A DNA stretch of 64,000 bases from Streptomonospora mangrovi (GTDB taxonomy: Bacteria > Actinomycetota > Actinomycetes > Streptosporangiales > Streptosporangiaceae), in the NCBI RefSeq assembly GCF_027604915.1, contig NZ_JAJAQC010000018.1, positions 1 to 64,000 on the forward strand, given 5' to 3'. The translations under genes were made by a program, and so were the position numbers. Positions 44,709 to 53,102 of the stretch are shown in pieces (position 1 is the first letter of the stretch; every line of letters starts with the position of its first letter). Below the pieces are notes generated by a model. It did no database searches. It was given only the letters and a program-made list of their open reading frames with translations, and was not told the origin of the DNA.

Positions 44709-47093
44709 TCAATTCTGCGGCGCGGAACTGAGCAAGGCTCGGATCTCCGGGTCCGGAGAAGCACCAATGTCAGCGAGGGCGCTCTCGTAGGCGCGGTAAG
44801 CGGTCGTGGCGGCGTCGCGGTCGCCGTTGTCGAGATGGCGGCGGATGAGCGCGCAATGGGCCTCGTCGTTGGTGGGGTCGACGGCGATGGCGCGGTCGAG
44901 CAGGGCGCTGGCGGTGTCGAAGGCAGCGTGCTCGGCCGCGCTCAGCGCTGCGCGGCGGACTCGGTCGCGGATGCGTACGCGGTGGTGTTCAGCCCAGAGG
45001 TAGTCCTCTTCGGCCGCGAAGTCGGCGAATCCGGTGAGAGTACGCAGGAGGCGCTGCTGGGTGGCCGAGTCCCCGGGCTCGGCTTCAGCGGCGCCCAGGG
45101 TGTCCTCCAGCGTCCACAGGTCCACGCTGAGGGCGTGGGGATTGAGGCGGTAGCGACCGTTGTGGTGGAGGACGGCGGTGCTGCCGTCGTCGGCGGTGTG
45201 GGGGCGCAGGGCGGTGCGCAGGGCGCTGGTGGCGTCGTGGAAGCGGCGGGTGGCGCGCTGCGGGCTCTCCTGGGGCCACAGGTCCTCGATGGCGCGGTCC
45301 AGGGTGACGCCGTCGCGGTGGAGGGTGAGGTAGGCGGCGACCTCGGCTGCTGAGCGACGACGCAGCACTGCGGGCTCGCCGTCGGCGGTGAGGAGCACGT
45401 GTCCGAGGACGTGCAGCCGCACCTGCGGTTTACCGCTGCGGTCGGGGCCCGGCGTTGCCCCTCCGGCCGCGCCGGTTCGCGGCGGCAGCGCGCTGATTAG
45501 GCGGTGCAGCACCTCGGGTGTGGTGGGGGCCCAGCGGGCTCCTGCCAGGTGCGCCAGGTACGGGGCCGCGGCGGTGACGGTGTGGTCGGGGCCGAGGGTG
45601 CAGGTGCCGGCGGGCCAGTGGCCGAGGGCCACCGCACTCGCGGCGCCGTCTGGATTGGTGCGCAGGAGCGCGTGCACCTCGTCGGCGGTGGAGCCGTCCA
45701 GCTCGGCGAGGAGAACGGTGGTGGGCGCGGGTTCGGCCGCGGGGCTACCGTCGTGACTCTCCTCGGCGCCGGCGAGGATGCGGGTGTGCAGCTCGGTGAC
45801 GGCGTCGGGGAGGGTGGGGGCGATCGTGAGGGCGGGGGCGTGGCGCTGGGCGAGCAGTTCGACGGTGTCGGTGCCCAGCAGTCGGTCGGCGTCGGCGGCG
45901 GGGATTACCACGCGCAACGCCGGCTGGGCGGAAGCACGCAGCGCGGCGGCGATCAGGCTCCGGGCAGCTCCCGGGGCCCCGGGACCGACGAGGCCGATGC
46001 CGTCGCGCAGGCGTGCCACGTTGTGGACGTCGACGGGTGGCGGTTGGGTTCCGGTGCCACCGGCGGCGGCGGGGTCGGGCGGATCGTGCGCTGCCCCGTC
46101 CGCGTTGGGGCGGCGGCTTCGGCGGCCCAGGGCGAAGCCGCCGCCGACGCCTCCTGCGGCTGCGGCGGTGAGCAGGACGCCGGTGGGCAGTTCCAGCACG
46201 ATGACCGCCTGGGATGGTGCTGTGGTGTCGGGGGAGGACTCGTCCTCGGGAGGCTCCGCAGGCGTGTCGATGGATGGTGAGGGTGCGGCCGGGGGCCGCG
46301 GCGTGAGGGTGTAGGAGATGTCGACGCGCCGCTGGGCGTCGTCCGATTGCCCGGGGAGAAGTTCGGTGGCCCCGGCTCCCTGCGGCTCGATCGGGGGTGC
46401 CCCCTCCCCCAGGTGCGTACGCAGGTGGTTCGCCACGGCTTCGGCGCGGCGCAGGGACAGGTCCTCGTTGTAGTCGGGGGCTCCGGCGGCGTCGGTGTGG
46501 CCGGTGACGACGACCGGGTGGTCGGGGTCGCCGTGGGCGCGCAGCATCGCCCCGACCCTGTCGAGGTCGGCCTTCATCTCGGGTGTCAGCTCGGCAGAGT
46601 CGAAGCCGAAGCCGTCGATCACGCGTTCCCGCGCGACGGGGCCGCCGCCGGTGGTGGGATCGGCGGGCGGGCGCGGTTCTGCGGTCGGCGCGACCGGGAG
46701 CGGTGAGGGCGGTGTCTGCGGCGAAACGGGTTCGGCCGCGGGCGGGGAGGGAGCGGTGGCGGCGTGGACGGCCGGATGGGTGAGGGTGGCGCCGAGGGCG
46801 GTGGCGGCCACGATCTGGAGGGGACCGAGCAGCCGGCGGCGCGGCGGTCGGCCGTGCAGGAGCGCGGCGGCCTCGGCGGCCAGCGCGGCCACGTAGAGTC
46901 CCCAGACCGCCCACAGCGCGCAGATGAGGAGCGCGGTGCCGATGCCGGGCGGTAGCGTACCGCCGCGCAGGTGGGCGGCCAGGCTGGTGGCGGAGAGGTC
47001 GAGGGCGGGCCAGTGCAGTCGGGCGGTGGCCAGGTAGGGCAGCCCCAGCAGCAGGGCGGCGGTGGCCAGGAGGGCGCCGGTGCGGCGGACCAT
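44709..47093 (-). CDS. Membrane OmpA-like/SARP (BTAD) fusion protein of the Tad locus
   Basis: A 794-residue fusion. Hydrophobic helices lie near 7-23, 52-78 and 92-105. A Pro-rich linker leads to an OmpA-like peptidoglycan-binding domain at about 160-265 ('FDSAELTPEMKADLDRVGAML', 'VVTGHTDAAGAPDYNEDLSLRRAEAVANHL'). Another hydrophobic segment is at about 296-322. The last ~240 residues form a SARP-type module: an OmpR-like winged helix ('VRLHVLGHVLL', 'LWPQESPQRATRRFHDATSALRTAL', 'YRLNPHALSVDLWTLEDTL') and a helical BTAD domain. ATG at 47093 sits 6 bp after GGAGG. It may link wall sensing to gene control. It is the distal gene of the Tad operon. Confidence 0.8.
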   Translation of the reverse strand: MVRRTGALLATAALLLGLPYLATARLHWPALDLSATSLAAHLRGGTLPPGIGTALLICALWAVWGLYVAALAAEAAALLHGRPPRRRLLGPLQIVAATALGATLTHPAVHAATAPSPPAAEPVSPQTPPSPLPVAPTAEPRPPADPTTGGGPVARERVIDGFGFDSAELTPEMKADLDRVGAMLRAHGDPDHPVVVTGHTDAAGAPDYNEDLSLRRAEAVANHLRTHLGEGAPPIEPQGAGATELLPGQSDDAQRRVDISYTLTPRPPAAPSPSIDTPAEPPEDESSPDTTAPSQAVIVLELPTGVLLTAAAAGGVGGGFALGRRSRRPNADGAAHDPPDPAAAGGTGTQPPPVDVHNVARLRDGIGLVGPGAPGAARSLIAAALRASAQPALRVVIPAADADRLLGTDTVELLAQRHAPALTIAPTLPDAVTELHTRILAGAEESHDGSPAAEPAPTTVLLAELDGSTADEVHALLRTNPDGAASAVALGHWPAGTCTLGPDHTVTAAAPYLAHLAGARWAPTTPEVLHRLISALPPRTGAAGGATPGPDRSGKPQVRLHVLGHVLLTADGEPAVLRRRSAAEVAAYLTLHRDGVTLDRAIEDLWPQESPQRATRRFHDATSALRTALRPHTADDGSTAVLHHNGRYRLNPHALSVDLWTLEDTLGAAEAEPGDSATQQRLLRTLTGFADFAAEEDYLWAEHHRVRIRDRVRRAALSAAEHAAFDTASALLDRAIAVDPTNDEAHCALIRRHLDNGDRDAATTAYRAYESALADIGASPDPEIRALLSSAPQN

Positions 47094-47095
47094 GC

Positions 47096-47488
47096 TCAAC
47101 CTCCGGTGTGTGGGCTGGCTGTGGCGCTGGCCGAGAGCGAGCGGGTGCCCAGGGGCAGCAGGGCGAAGGTGTGGTCGATGCGGGCGGTGACGGTGACCTG
47201 GTCTCCCTCGATGCGAGCGGTCCCCCCGGCCCCCGCCTCGCGCAGGAAGGCGGTGGCAGCCTGCCGGGCTGCGGGGGCGTCGAGGGCGGTTTCCTCACCG
47301 GCGCGGTAGGCGGCCAGGTCCAGGTGCTGGGCGCCGGCGCGGGCGGCTTCCTGGGCGAGCGTCAGGGCTCGGCTGCGGGCGGCCATCGCCCGCCCGCCTT
47401 CCCACACCAGCGCGAACAGCAGCACCAGGACGGCGGCGAGGGTGACGGTGAACGCGGTGGCCTGGCCTCGGTCGGCGCGGCCGCCCAT
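47096..47488 (-). CDS. TadG-like pilus protein (pseudopilin)
   Basis: A 130-residue protein with an N-terminal 'DRGQATAFTVTLAAVLVLLFALVWEGGRAMAARSRALTLAQEAARAGAQHLDL', the pattern of Tad minor pilins and TadG-like Rv3660c-type proteins in actinobacteria (Gly-Gln before the helix, then 'A..EAARAGA'). The rest is a small beta domain. ATG at 47488 overlaps the upstream stop by one base. Probably a surface-exposed or membrane-anchored pilus component. Confidence 0.75.
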   Translation of the reverse strand: MGGRADRGQATAFTVTLAAVLVLLFALVWEGGRAMAARSRALTLAQEAARAGAQHLDLAAYRAGEETALDAPAARQAATAFLREAGAGGTARIEGDQVTVTARIDHTFALLPLGTRSLSASATASPHTGG

Positions 47489-47898
47489 CACGGTGTGCCC
47501 CGGTAGAGGTCGACCACGGCGCTGGAGTCGGCCCACACGGTGTGGGTGCCGGGCACGCCCAGCCCGCTGAGGTCGCCCAGGTCGACACGGCAGGTCAGGC
47601 GTACCCGGACCGTCGCGCCAGGTTCCAGGCCGCCGGTGTCCAGGCGGAGGCTGTGGGCGGCGCAGCTCAGATCGTGCGTGCGCAGGTTGTTCGCCGCGGC
47701 GCGTTGAGCGGCGGCCTCGGCCGCGGCGGGCGTGCGCTCGAGCGTGGCGGCGCGGGCGGCGGCGTGCGCGGTCGCGGTGACGGTGAGGTCGGCGGACGCC
47801 AGGCGTCCGGCCAGCACGATGAGCAGCACGAGGGCGATGAGCAGCGGGGTCAGCAGCGCCGCCTCCACCGCTGCCGCACCTTTGTCCCCGCCGGTCAC
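47488..47898 (-). CDS. TadE-like minor pilin 2
   Basis: A 136-residue protein: 'DKGAAAVEAALLTPLLIALVLLIVLAGRLASADLTVTATAHAAARAATLE' is the TadE signature with the conserved Glu after the prepilin-like Gly. Two Cys in the C-terminal domain (LSCAAHS, LTCRVDLG) may form a disulfide. GTG at 47898 overlaps the upstream stop (GTGA). TadE proteins are processed by the TadV peptidase and needed for Flp pilus assembly. Confidence 0.8.
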   Translation of the reverse strand: MTGGDKGAAAVEAALLTPLLIALVLLIVLAGRLASADLTVTATAHAAARAATLERTPAAAEAAAQRAAANNLRTHDLSCAAHSLRLDTGGLEPGATVRVRLTCRVDLGDLSGLGVPGTHTVWADSSAVVDLYRGTP

Positions 47899-48293
47899 GT
47901 CCCCTCCTCCGCAGGGGTGGTGCGTTCCACGGGGGCGGACCGCTGCTGGTGGACCGGCCAGGACAGGCCGGGAACAAGCGAGGGCACCTGGGCGCTGAGC
48001 GTCACGCGGGCGGTCTCGGGAGTGCGCTCCACGGTGATGGACAGGTCGGTCAGCACCTGGCCGGCGAACTGGTCGGCAGCCTGCTCGGCCGCGGCTTGAC
48101 CGTCGGCTCCGGTGGCCTGGGCGGTGCGCGCGGCGGCCAGCGCGTGGTGGGTGATGGCCTGGGCGGTGTGGTGGGCATGGCCCCACAGCGCCGCCTGGAC
48201 GACCAGCATCACCAGCAGGAGCAGCAGCGGCGCGGCCACGGCGAGTTCAGTGCTGCCCCGGTCGTCTCGGCGCGTTGGGTGTGGGCGGCGCAC
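47895..48293 (-). CDS. TadE-like minor pilin 1
   Basis: A 132-residue protein with 'DDRGSTELAVAAPLLLLLVMLVVQAALWGHAHHTAQAITHHALAAARTAQA', another TadE-type N-terminus with Glu five residues after Gly. The remainder is a soluble domain (TVERTPETARVTLSAQVPSLVPG). GTG start at 48293. It lies 5 bp after the Flp pilin stop, so the pilins and TadE genes form one transcript. Confidence 0.8.
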   Translation of the reverse strand: MRRPHPTRRDDRGSTELAVAAPLLLLLVMLVVQAALWGHAHHTAQAITHHALAAARTAQATGADGQAAAEQAADQFAGQVLTDLSITVERTPETARVTLSAQVPSLVPGLSWPVHQQRSAPVERTTPAEEGT

Positions 48294-48298
48294 GGCTG

Positions 48299-48481
48299 CT
48301 ACTCCAGGGTGATGGTCTGGGCGCGTTCCATCACGGCGTCGCTGATGAGGGCGACCGCGCCCAGAGCGAGTGCGGCCAGCAGCGCGATGACCACGACGGC
48401 TTCGGTGGAGTAGCCGGCCTCGCCGCGGCTGCGCGGTGGGCGCAGGCGAGCGGTGAGGGCGGCGGTGAGGCGGGCGAGCAT
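48299..48481 (-). CDS. flp: Flp-type pilin
   Basis: A 60-residue prepilin: a basic leader ending in Gly, then 'YSTEAVVVIALLAALALGAVALISDAV'. The Glu at position +5 of the mature protein and the hydrophobic helix are typical of type IVb/Flp pilins. ATG at 48481 has GAGGGG seven bases upstream. This is the likely major subunit of the pilus made by the tad genes around it. No tadV prepilin peptidase was seen in the operon. Confidence 0.85.
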   Translation of the reverse strand: MLARLTAALTARLRPPRSRGEAGYSTEAVVVIALLAALALGAVALISDAVMERAQTITLE

Positions 48482-48503
48482 GGCGTATCCCCTCTGCAAG
48501 GTC

Positions 48504-49397
48504 TTAGAGGGTGGTCAGGATCAGGTCGAGTGCCGGGTAGCCGATGAGGACGAGGAAGCCGGCGAACAGCAGCACGACGGGCAGGCTCATGCGTTCAGTG
48601 GCCGACTGTGCTTGGGCGTCGAGGGCGGCGAGGTGCTGGGTGCGCAGGGAGGTGGCTTTGGCCGCCAAGGAGGCGCGAACGCGGGCTCCGTCGGTTCCGG
48701 CCAACTGGAGGCTGGCCGCCAGTTCGGCCAACTCGCCCAGGTGGTACCGCTCCCCCAGCGCGCGCAGGGCCTCCCACGGCGGTTGGCGGCGCACGGCCGC
48801 TCCGCGCAGGGCGGTGCGGATGGTGGCCATCGCGGGGCCGGTGTGGGGTCGGGTGGCGTCGGTCAGGGCGCCGGTGACGCCGGCTCCCCCGGCCAGAGCG
48901 ACCACGACCAGGTCGGCGAAAGCGGCCACGGTGTGGCGCATCTGCTCGCGGCGCCGCTCGGCTTCGTCGCGCAGCGCCAGGTCGGGGGCGAGCCATGCCA
49001 CCGCGGCGAACAGCGCCCAGGCGGGCAGGCCCGCCAGGGAGAAGATGTCGACTCCGGCCGCCAGCAGCGCCGCGCCCAGCACCGGCGGAACACCCAATCC
49101 CAGCAGACCAGCCGTGGTCTTTTCTGCGAGGTAGGCGACAGTGTCCCGCTCGCATATCGCCAGGCTCCGGCGAGTACGCGCGGTGGGTAGCCCGAGAGCG
49201 GCCAAAGCAGGGGCACCGTGGGCGCCCAGGCGCGCCGCCCACCCGGCCCGCCGAGCGCGCGACGGCACGGGAGCGGGAGGGAGGGGATCGGCGAGCAGGT
49301 CGACCAGCCGCGGGCGCGACCAGCGCAGCGCCAGCAGCACCCACAGCCCGGCGGCGGCCACGGCGCCGCCCGCGGTACCCAGCAGCCACGGGCTCAT
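48504..49397 (-). CDS. tadC: TadC-like inner membrane platform protein
   Basis: A 297-residue T2SS GspF-type protein with hydrophobic helices near 4-22, 108-150 and 270-290. 'MRHTVAAFADLVVVALAGGAGVTGALTDATRP' and 'ASLQLAGTDGARVRASLAAKATSLR' match the TadC family. The ATG at 49397 overlaps the TadB stop by 4 bp. Together with TadB it should anchor the TadA ATPase at the membrane. Confidence 0.85.
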   Translation of the reverse strand: MSPWLLGTAGGAVAAAGLWVLLALRWSRPRLVDLLADPLPPAPVPSRARRAGWAARLGAHGAPALAALGLPTARTRRSLAICERDTVAYLAEKTTAGLLGLGVPPVLGAALLAAGVDIFSLAGLPAWALFAAVAWLAPDLALRDEAERRREQMRHTVAAFADLVVVALAGGAGVTGALTDATRPHTGPAMATIRTALRGAAVRRQPPWEALRALGERYHLGELAELAASLQLAGTDGARVRASLAAKATSLRTQHLAALDAQAQSATERMSLPVVLLFAGFLVLIGYPALDLILTTL

Positions 49398-50254
49398 GGC
49401 ACCCTCACCGCCTCCCGGTCCGAAGCAGGCGGGATAAGGACGCGGGGGCCCACATCGGTCCGGGCGAGCCGCCCCAGCCACACCACTGCCGCGGCCCACA
49501 GGGTTCCGATGAAGGCCAGCACGAGTTGGCCGACGGCACTGCCGTAGGGCTCCAGGTAGACCGGGTTGAACAGCAGCAGCCCGACCGCAAGCGCCAGCGT
49601 GACGGTGGTGATGATGCGGGCGGCGGTGCGCACCCGCGCCCGTGCCGCGGCGACGCGCACCAGCATCGCCGCCTGCTCGCGTGCGGCCTGGGCCAGGCTG
49701 CTCAGCAGGGTGCCGAGGTCGGCGGCGTGGCGGCCGGCCGCGCTGGCCAGAGCAGCGGCGACCAGGTCGGAAGTGGGGGTGGCCACCGCGTGGGCGAAGT
49801 CGGCCAGCGCCGCCTCGGGGGCCCGGCCGCCGCGCAACTGGGCGGCCAGCCGCGCCACCTCGTCGCGGATCGGCTCGGGGGCGATGGGCTCGGTCGCGGC
49901 GATGGCGTGCTGCAACCCGGAGGCCGCGGCCATCAGGTCGCGGACCTGCTCGGTCCAGGAGGCCACCGCTTCAATCCGCGCCACCCGGGCGGCATGCGCC
50001 CGGTCGGGGCCCAGCAGTCCTGGCAGCCACCACACACCCGCCCCGGCCAGCACGGCGGCCACCGGCCACCCGGTGAGCGCCCCGGCGGCCACACCGCCTC
50101 CGACGGCACCGGCGAGCCGCCACAGTTTCGGCCGGTCAGCGTGCAGCCGTGCTCGGGCCCCGGGGCGGGCAATCAGCACCCGAAGGATCAGCCAGGCCCC
50201 GGCGCCCAGCGCCAGTCCGCCCAGGACGCCGGTGAGAAGAACGGTGGCGGTCAT
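49394..50254 (-). CDS. tadB: TadB-like inner membrane platform protein
   Basis: A 286-residue GspF-domain protein. Hydrophobic helices are near 5-27, 50-80, 215-235 and 245-268, and the soluble segment holds 'WTEQVRDLMAAASGLQHAIAATEPIAP' and 'TLLSSLAQAAREQAAMLVRVAAARARVRTAA', a usual TadB pattern. ATG at 50254 overlaps the TadA stop by 4 bp. Function is inferred from the Tad family. Confidence 0.85.
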   Translation of the reverse strand: MTATVLLTGVLGGLALGAGAWLILRVLIARPGARARLHADRPKLWRLAGAVGGGVAAGALTGWPVAAVLAGAGVWWLPGLLGPDRAHAARVARIEAVASWTEQVRDLMAAASGLQHAIAATEPIAPEPIRDEVARLAAQLRGGRAPEAALADFAHAVATPTSDLVAAALASAAGRHAADLGTLLSSLAQAAREQAAMLVRVAAARARVRTAARIITTVTLALAVGLLLFNPVYLEPYGSAVGQLVLAFIGTLWAAAVVWLGRLARTDVGPRVLIPPASDREAVRVP

Positions 50255-51597
50255 GGGGCCCACCCTCCTGCCTCGGCGCCGACCAGGCGGGTGATGTCGC
50301 AGCCGTGCGCGGCGAGCAGTTCGATCGTGTCGGGGCTGGGAGGAGCCGCCGGCAGGATCTGCCCGTCGAAGGAGCGCCGATAGATCTCGTTGGTGACCAC
50401 GTGCTGGCCTTCGGCGCCCACGACCTCACGAACGCTGGTCACCACCCGGCGTCCCTGCGGGGTTGCCGAAATGTGCACCACCAGGTGCACTGCGGTGGCG
50501 ATCAGCAGCGCGGTGGCCTCCAGCGGCAGCCGCTCGGCCGCCTGCGCCGCGTAGGCTCCCAGCTTCGCGGCGGCACCGGCCGACGAGGCGGCGTGCAGGG
50601 TGGTGAGGCTGCCGTCGTTGCCCTGGCTCATGGCGTTGAGCAGGGGTACCGTCTCGGCTCCGCGGGTCTCCCCCACGATCACCCGGTCCGGGCTCATGCG
50701 CAGCGCCGTGCGCACCAGCTCGGCCACCGTGATCTCGCCCGCGCCCTCCACGTTGGGCGGGCGGGCGTGCAGGGCGACCGCGTCGGGGTGGGCGGCGGTG
50801 TCGCGGTGCAGGCCGAGTTCGGCGACGTCCTCGATGGTGACGATGCGCTCCGATGATGGGATCTCGGCGGCCAGCGCACGCAGCAGCGTGGTCTTGCCGG
50901 CACCGGTGCCGCCGGTGATGACGATGTTGCGGCGGGCCCGGACGGCGGCGCGCAGCAGCCGCACCAGGTCGGTGTCCACCGTTCCCGCCTCGCGCAACTG
51001 GGCCAGGGCGATGGTGCGGTAGCGGTGGCGGCGGATGGAGACGACCGGGGTGTGGGCGACCTCCATGACGGCGTTGAGGCGGGACCCGTCGGGCAGGGGC
51101 ATGTCCAGGATCGGGGCGGCCGGGTCGAAGCGGCGTTCCCCGGAGGGGGATTCGGCGGCGATGCGGCGCACCAGCGCCACCAACTCTTCCTCGCTGGCGA
51201 CGATGGGCGCCCGGCGCTCACGGGTGCCGTCGGAGTGGCGCACCCAGACCTGGGTTCCGGTCAGGTTGATGTTCTCGATGTCGGGGTCTTCCAGCAGTTC
51301 TTGCAGCGGGCCCAGGCCGCAGACCTGCGCCAGCGCGCGCTGGGCCACCACACGCTCGGTCGATGCGTTCAGCACCGGACGGCCCTGATTCAAGGCGCGC
51401 TGGGCGGCTTCGTCCAGTACCTGGCGGATGGCGCGCTCGGCCCGGCGGCGGTAGTCCTCGCCGCCCAGCGGCCCCTCGTCGTCAGCCGCGGCCGCGCTGA
51501 GGCGGCGCATCGCCTCCCCGGCGGTGAACCGCGCCCACTGGGCCAGCAGGTCGTCGCGATCGAGAGTGGGGACGGGAGCGGTGTGCTCGGTGGTCAT
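50251..51597 (-). CDS. tadA: TadA/CpaF secretion ATPase
   Basis: A 448-residue type II/IV secretion ATPase that drives pilin polymerisation. Walker A is 'NIVITGGTGAGKTTLLRALAAEIP' near residues 222-245. The Asp box 'RIVTIEDVAELGLH', the Walker B region 'RMSPDRVIVGETRGAE' and the His box 'GSLTTLHAASS' are all present. The CpaF-type N-terminal domain includes 'LGPLQELLEDPDIENINLTGTQVWVRH'. ATG overlaps the TadZ stop by 4 bp. Confidence 0.93.
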   Translation of the reverse strand: MTTEHTAPVPTLDRDDLLAQWARFTAGEAMRRLSAAAADDEGPLGGEDYRRRAERAIRQVLDEAAQRALNQGRPVLNASTERVVAQRALAQVCGLGPLQELLEDPDIENINLTGTQVWVRHSDGTRERRAPIVASEEELVALVRRIAAESPSGERRFDPAAPILDMPLPDGSRLNAVMEVAHTPVVSIRRHRYRTIALAQLREAGTVDTDLVRLLRAAVRARRNIVITGGTGAGKTTLLRALAAEIPSSERIVTIEDVAELGLHRDTAAHPDAVALHARPPNVEGAGEITVAELVRTALRMSPDRVIVGETRGAETVPLLNAMSQGNDGSLTTLHAASSAGAAAKLGAYAAQAAERLPLEATALLIATAVHLVVHISATPQGRRVVTSVREVVGAEGQHVVTNEIYRRSFDGQILPAAPPSPDTIELLAAHGCDITRLVGAEAGGWAP

Positions 51598-52364
51598 GCC
51601 GCCCCCGCTCGAAGCGGTGCCGAGGGCGGGGCGGGCACATGGTCGGGGTGGAGCGCGTCTGCCAGTGCCGCGGCGAGCGAGCGCGCGGCGCGCAGCAACG
51701 GGCGGCGGCCGGCGTGCGCGGCCGGTACTCCGCTGCGAACGAAGGCGGCCGCCTTGGGGTCGGTGGGAAGGTGCTCGAGGACGGAGAGGCCGAGGGCTTG
51801 GCCGATCTGGCCGCCGTCGGGGCGGTGCCCGGTGACGACCAGGCCTAGGCGCCGCACTCCCCCGCGCAGGGCCGGCAGCGCCTCCTTGGCGCGCTTGAGC
51901 TGCGCCAAGTCGTCAGCCACCACCAGCAGTGCCGCGTCGGATGCCGCCGCCAGGCGCGCGGCTGGCGAACGCGGCGCCAGGCGCCCCGCGTCCACCATCC
52001 ACACCGCTTCGGTTGATGCCAGTGCCTGGGGATGCCGGGCGAGTATGGCCACAGCGCCGACGGCGCGGTCGGCGGTGGCCGGCGCCGGGCACACGAGTTG
52101 GCCGCCGGGCAGCGTCTGCGTGCAGTCCCGCAGCAGTCGGCCGCTCTGGTCCGGGCCGGGGAGGTCATCGGCGCGGATGGCGGCCGCCAACTCGACCACC
52201 CCGGGTGATGTGGGCATGTGCCGCCAGGCGGCCACAGCGCCGCCGGAGGCGTCGGCTTCCACCATCACCGTGGGCATCTCCTGAGGCCAGGAGGCGGCCA
52301 GCGCCAGAGCCAGGGTGGTGACCCCCGGCGCGCCGCCCAGCGAGAACAGCGTGATCACCGGCAT
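51594..52364 (-). CDS. tadZ: TadZ/CpaE-like ParA-family protein
   Basis: A 256-residue protein of the MinD/ParA type with a degenerate Walker A 'LFSLGGAPGVTTLALALAASWP' (the Lys of GKT is replaced by VTT). 'VMVEADASGGAVAAWRHMP' is the switch I-like Asp, and 'LLVVADDLAQLKRAKEAL' follows. TadZ proteins place the Tad machine at a cell site, and atypical Walker A loops are common in them. It overlaps cpaB by one base. Confidence 0.8.
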   Translation of the reverse strand: MPVITLFSLGGAPGVTTLALALAASWPQEMPTVMVEADASGGAVAAWRHMPTSPGVVELAAAIRADDLPGPDQSGRLLRDCTQTLPGGQLVCPAPATADRAVGAVAILARHPQALASTEAVWMVDAGRLAPRSPAARLAAASDAALLVVADDLAQLKRAKEALPALRGGVRRLGLVVTGHRPDGGQIGQALGLSVLEHLPTDPKAAAFVRSGVPAAHAGRRPLLRAARSLAAALADALHPDHVPAPPSAPLRAGAA

Positions 52365-53065
52365 CAGCCCGCTCCCCCGTCGACCTCGACCACGGTCAGC
52401 GCGTCAGCCGAGGCCGCCCGCGCCACCGCCTCGGCGTCATCCGCCGCCAGCACCAGCTCCACCCTCATCGCGCCGTCCTCAGTGGCCTCCACTGACTGGA
52501 CCCGCGCGGGGACCGCCTCCTGCTCCTGCGGAACACCGGGTTCGCCCGGAGTCGGCGCCTCCTCCACGGACGGCGGCTCTCCCTGGGTGGTGGCGGTGAT
52601 GACCACGGCCACGTCGGCCCCCTGCGCCAGTGACGCCGGGGCCTGGTTGTCGGCCAGCCGCGCGCCGACCACCGCTTCGTCGGGCTCGGGGTAGTCGTCG
52701 GTGCTCCCCAGCGCGTGCGGAGCGATCAGCGTGTCAGCGTGGAGCGGGCTCAGGAGCCGCTGCCCCACCAGGTCGTCCACCTGCCCGGCGGGGACGGCCG
52801 CCAGGTTCTCGGCCCCGGCGATCTCAACGACGTGGAGGTCCTCGGCCGTCAGCACGTGCCCGGCCGGCAGGTCGCGGGCGGCGGCCACCATGCCGCTGCG
52901 CTGGTCGACCTGCCCGAGCGCGGCGGCCACCGCCACCGCTCCCACCACCATCAACGCCGCGCCCAGGGCCAGCCAGCGCCAGCGGCGCGGCCCCGCGCTC
53001 AGCAGCCGCTCGGGTGTCGCTGGTGTACTACTGCGCTTGCTTGTCCGTTCGGCTACTCCTGCCAT
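52364..53065 (-). CDS. cpaB: SAF-domain protein, CpaB/RcpC-like
   Basis: A 233-residue protein with one TM helix (LALGAALMVVGAVAVAAALG, about 33-52) followed by a SAF domain ('MVAAARDLPAGHVLTAEDLHVVEIAG', 'VGQRLLSPLHADTLI'). CpaB/RcpC proteins are Tad assembly factors that may bind the wall through SAF. A Glu/Pro-rich insert (about 170-200) separates it from a last beta element. ATG at 53065. Confidence 0.8.
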   Translation of the reverse strand: MAGVAERTSKRSSTPATPERLLSAGPRRWRWLALGAALMVVGAVAVAAALGQVDQRSGMVAAARDLPAGHVLTAEDLHVVEIAGAENLAAVPAGQVDDLVGQRLLSPLHADTLIAPHALGSTDDYPEPDEAVVGARLADNQAPASLAQGADVAVVITATTQGEPPSVEEAPTPGEPGVPQEQEAVPARVQSVEATEDGAMRVELVLAADDAEAVARAASADALTVVEVDGGAG

Positions 53066-53102
53066 CAGCTCGCTCCGGTTCAGGGTTCAGGGAACTCCTC
53101 GT

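Noticed and set aside
43721-44731. + strand open frame of 336 codons
   Set aside because: Antisense to an array gene and to the SARP fusion, with no recognisable domain or ribosome site; composition is not coding-like.
44553-45353. TTG start with GGAGGAGG a few bases upstream on the + strand
   Set aside because: The ribosome site is strong, but the frame continues antisense through the SARP module and turns Gly/Val-rich; no family match.
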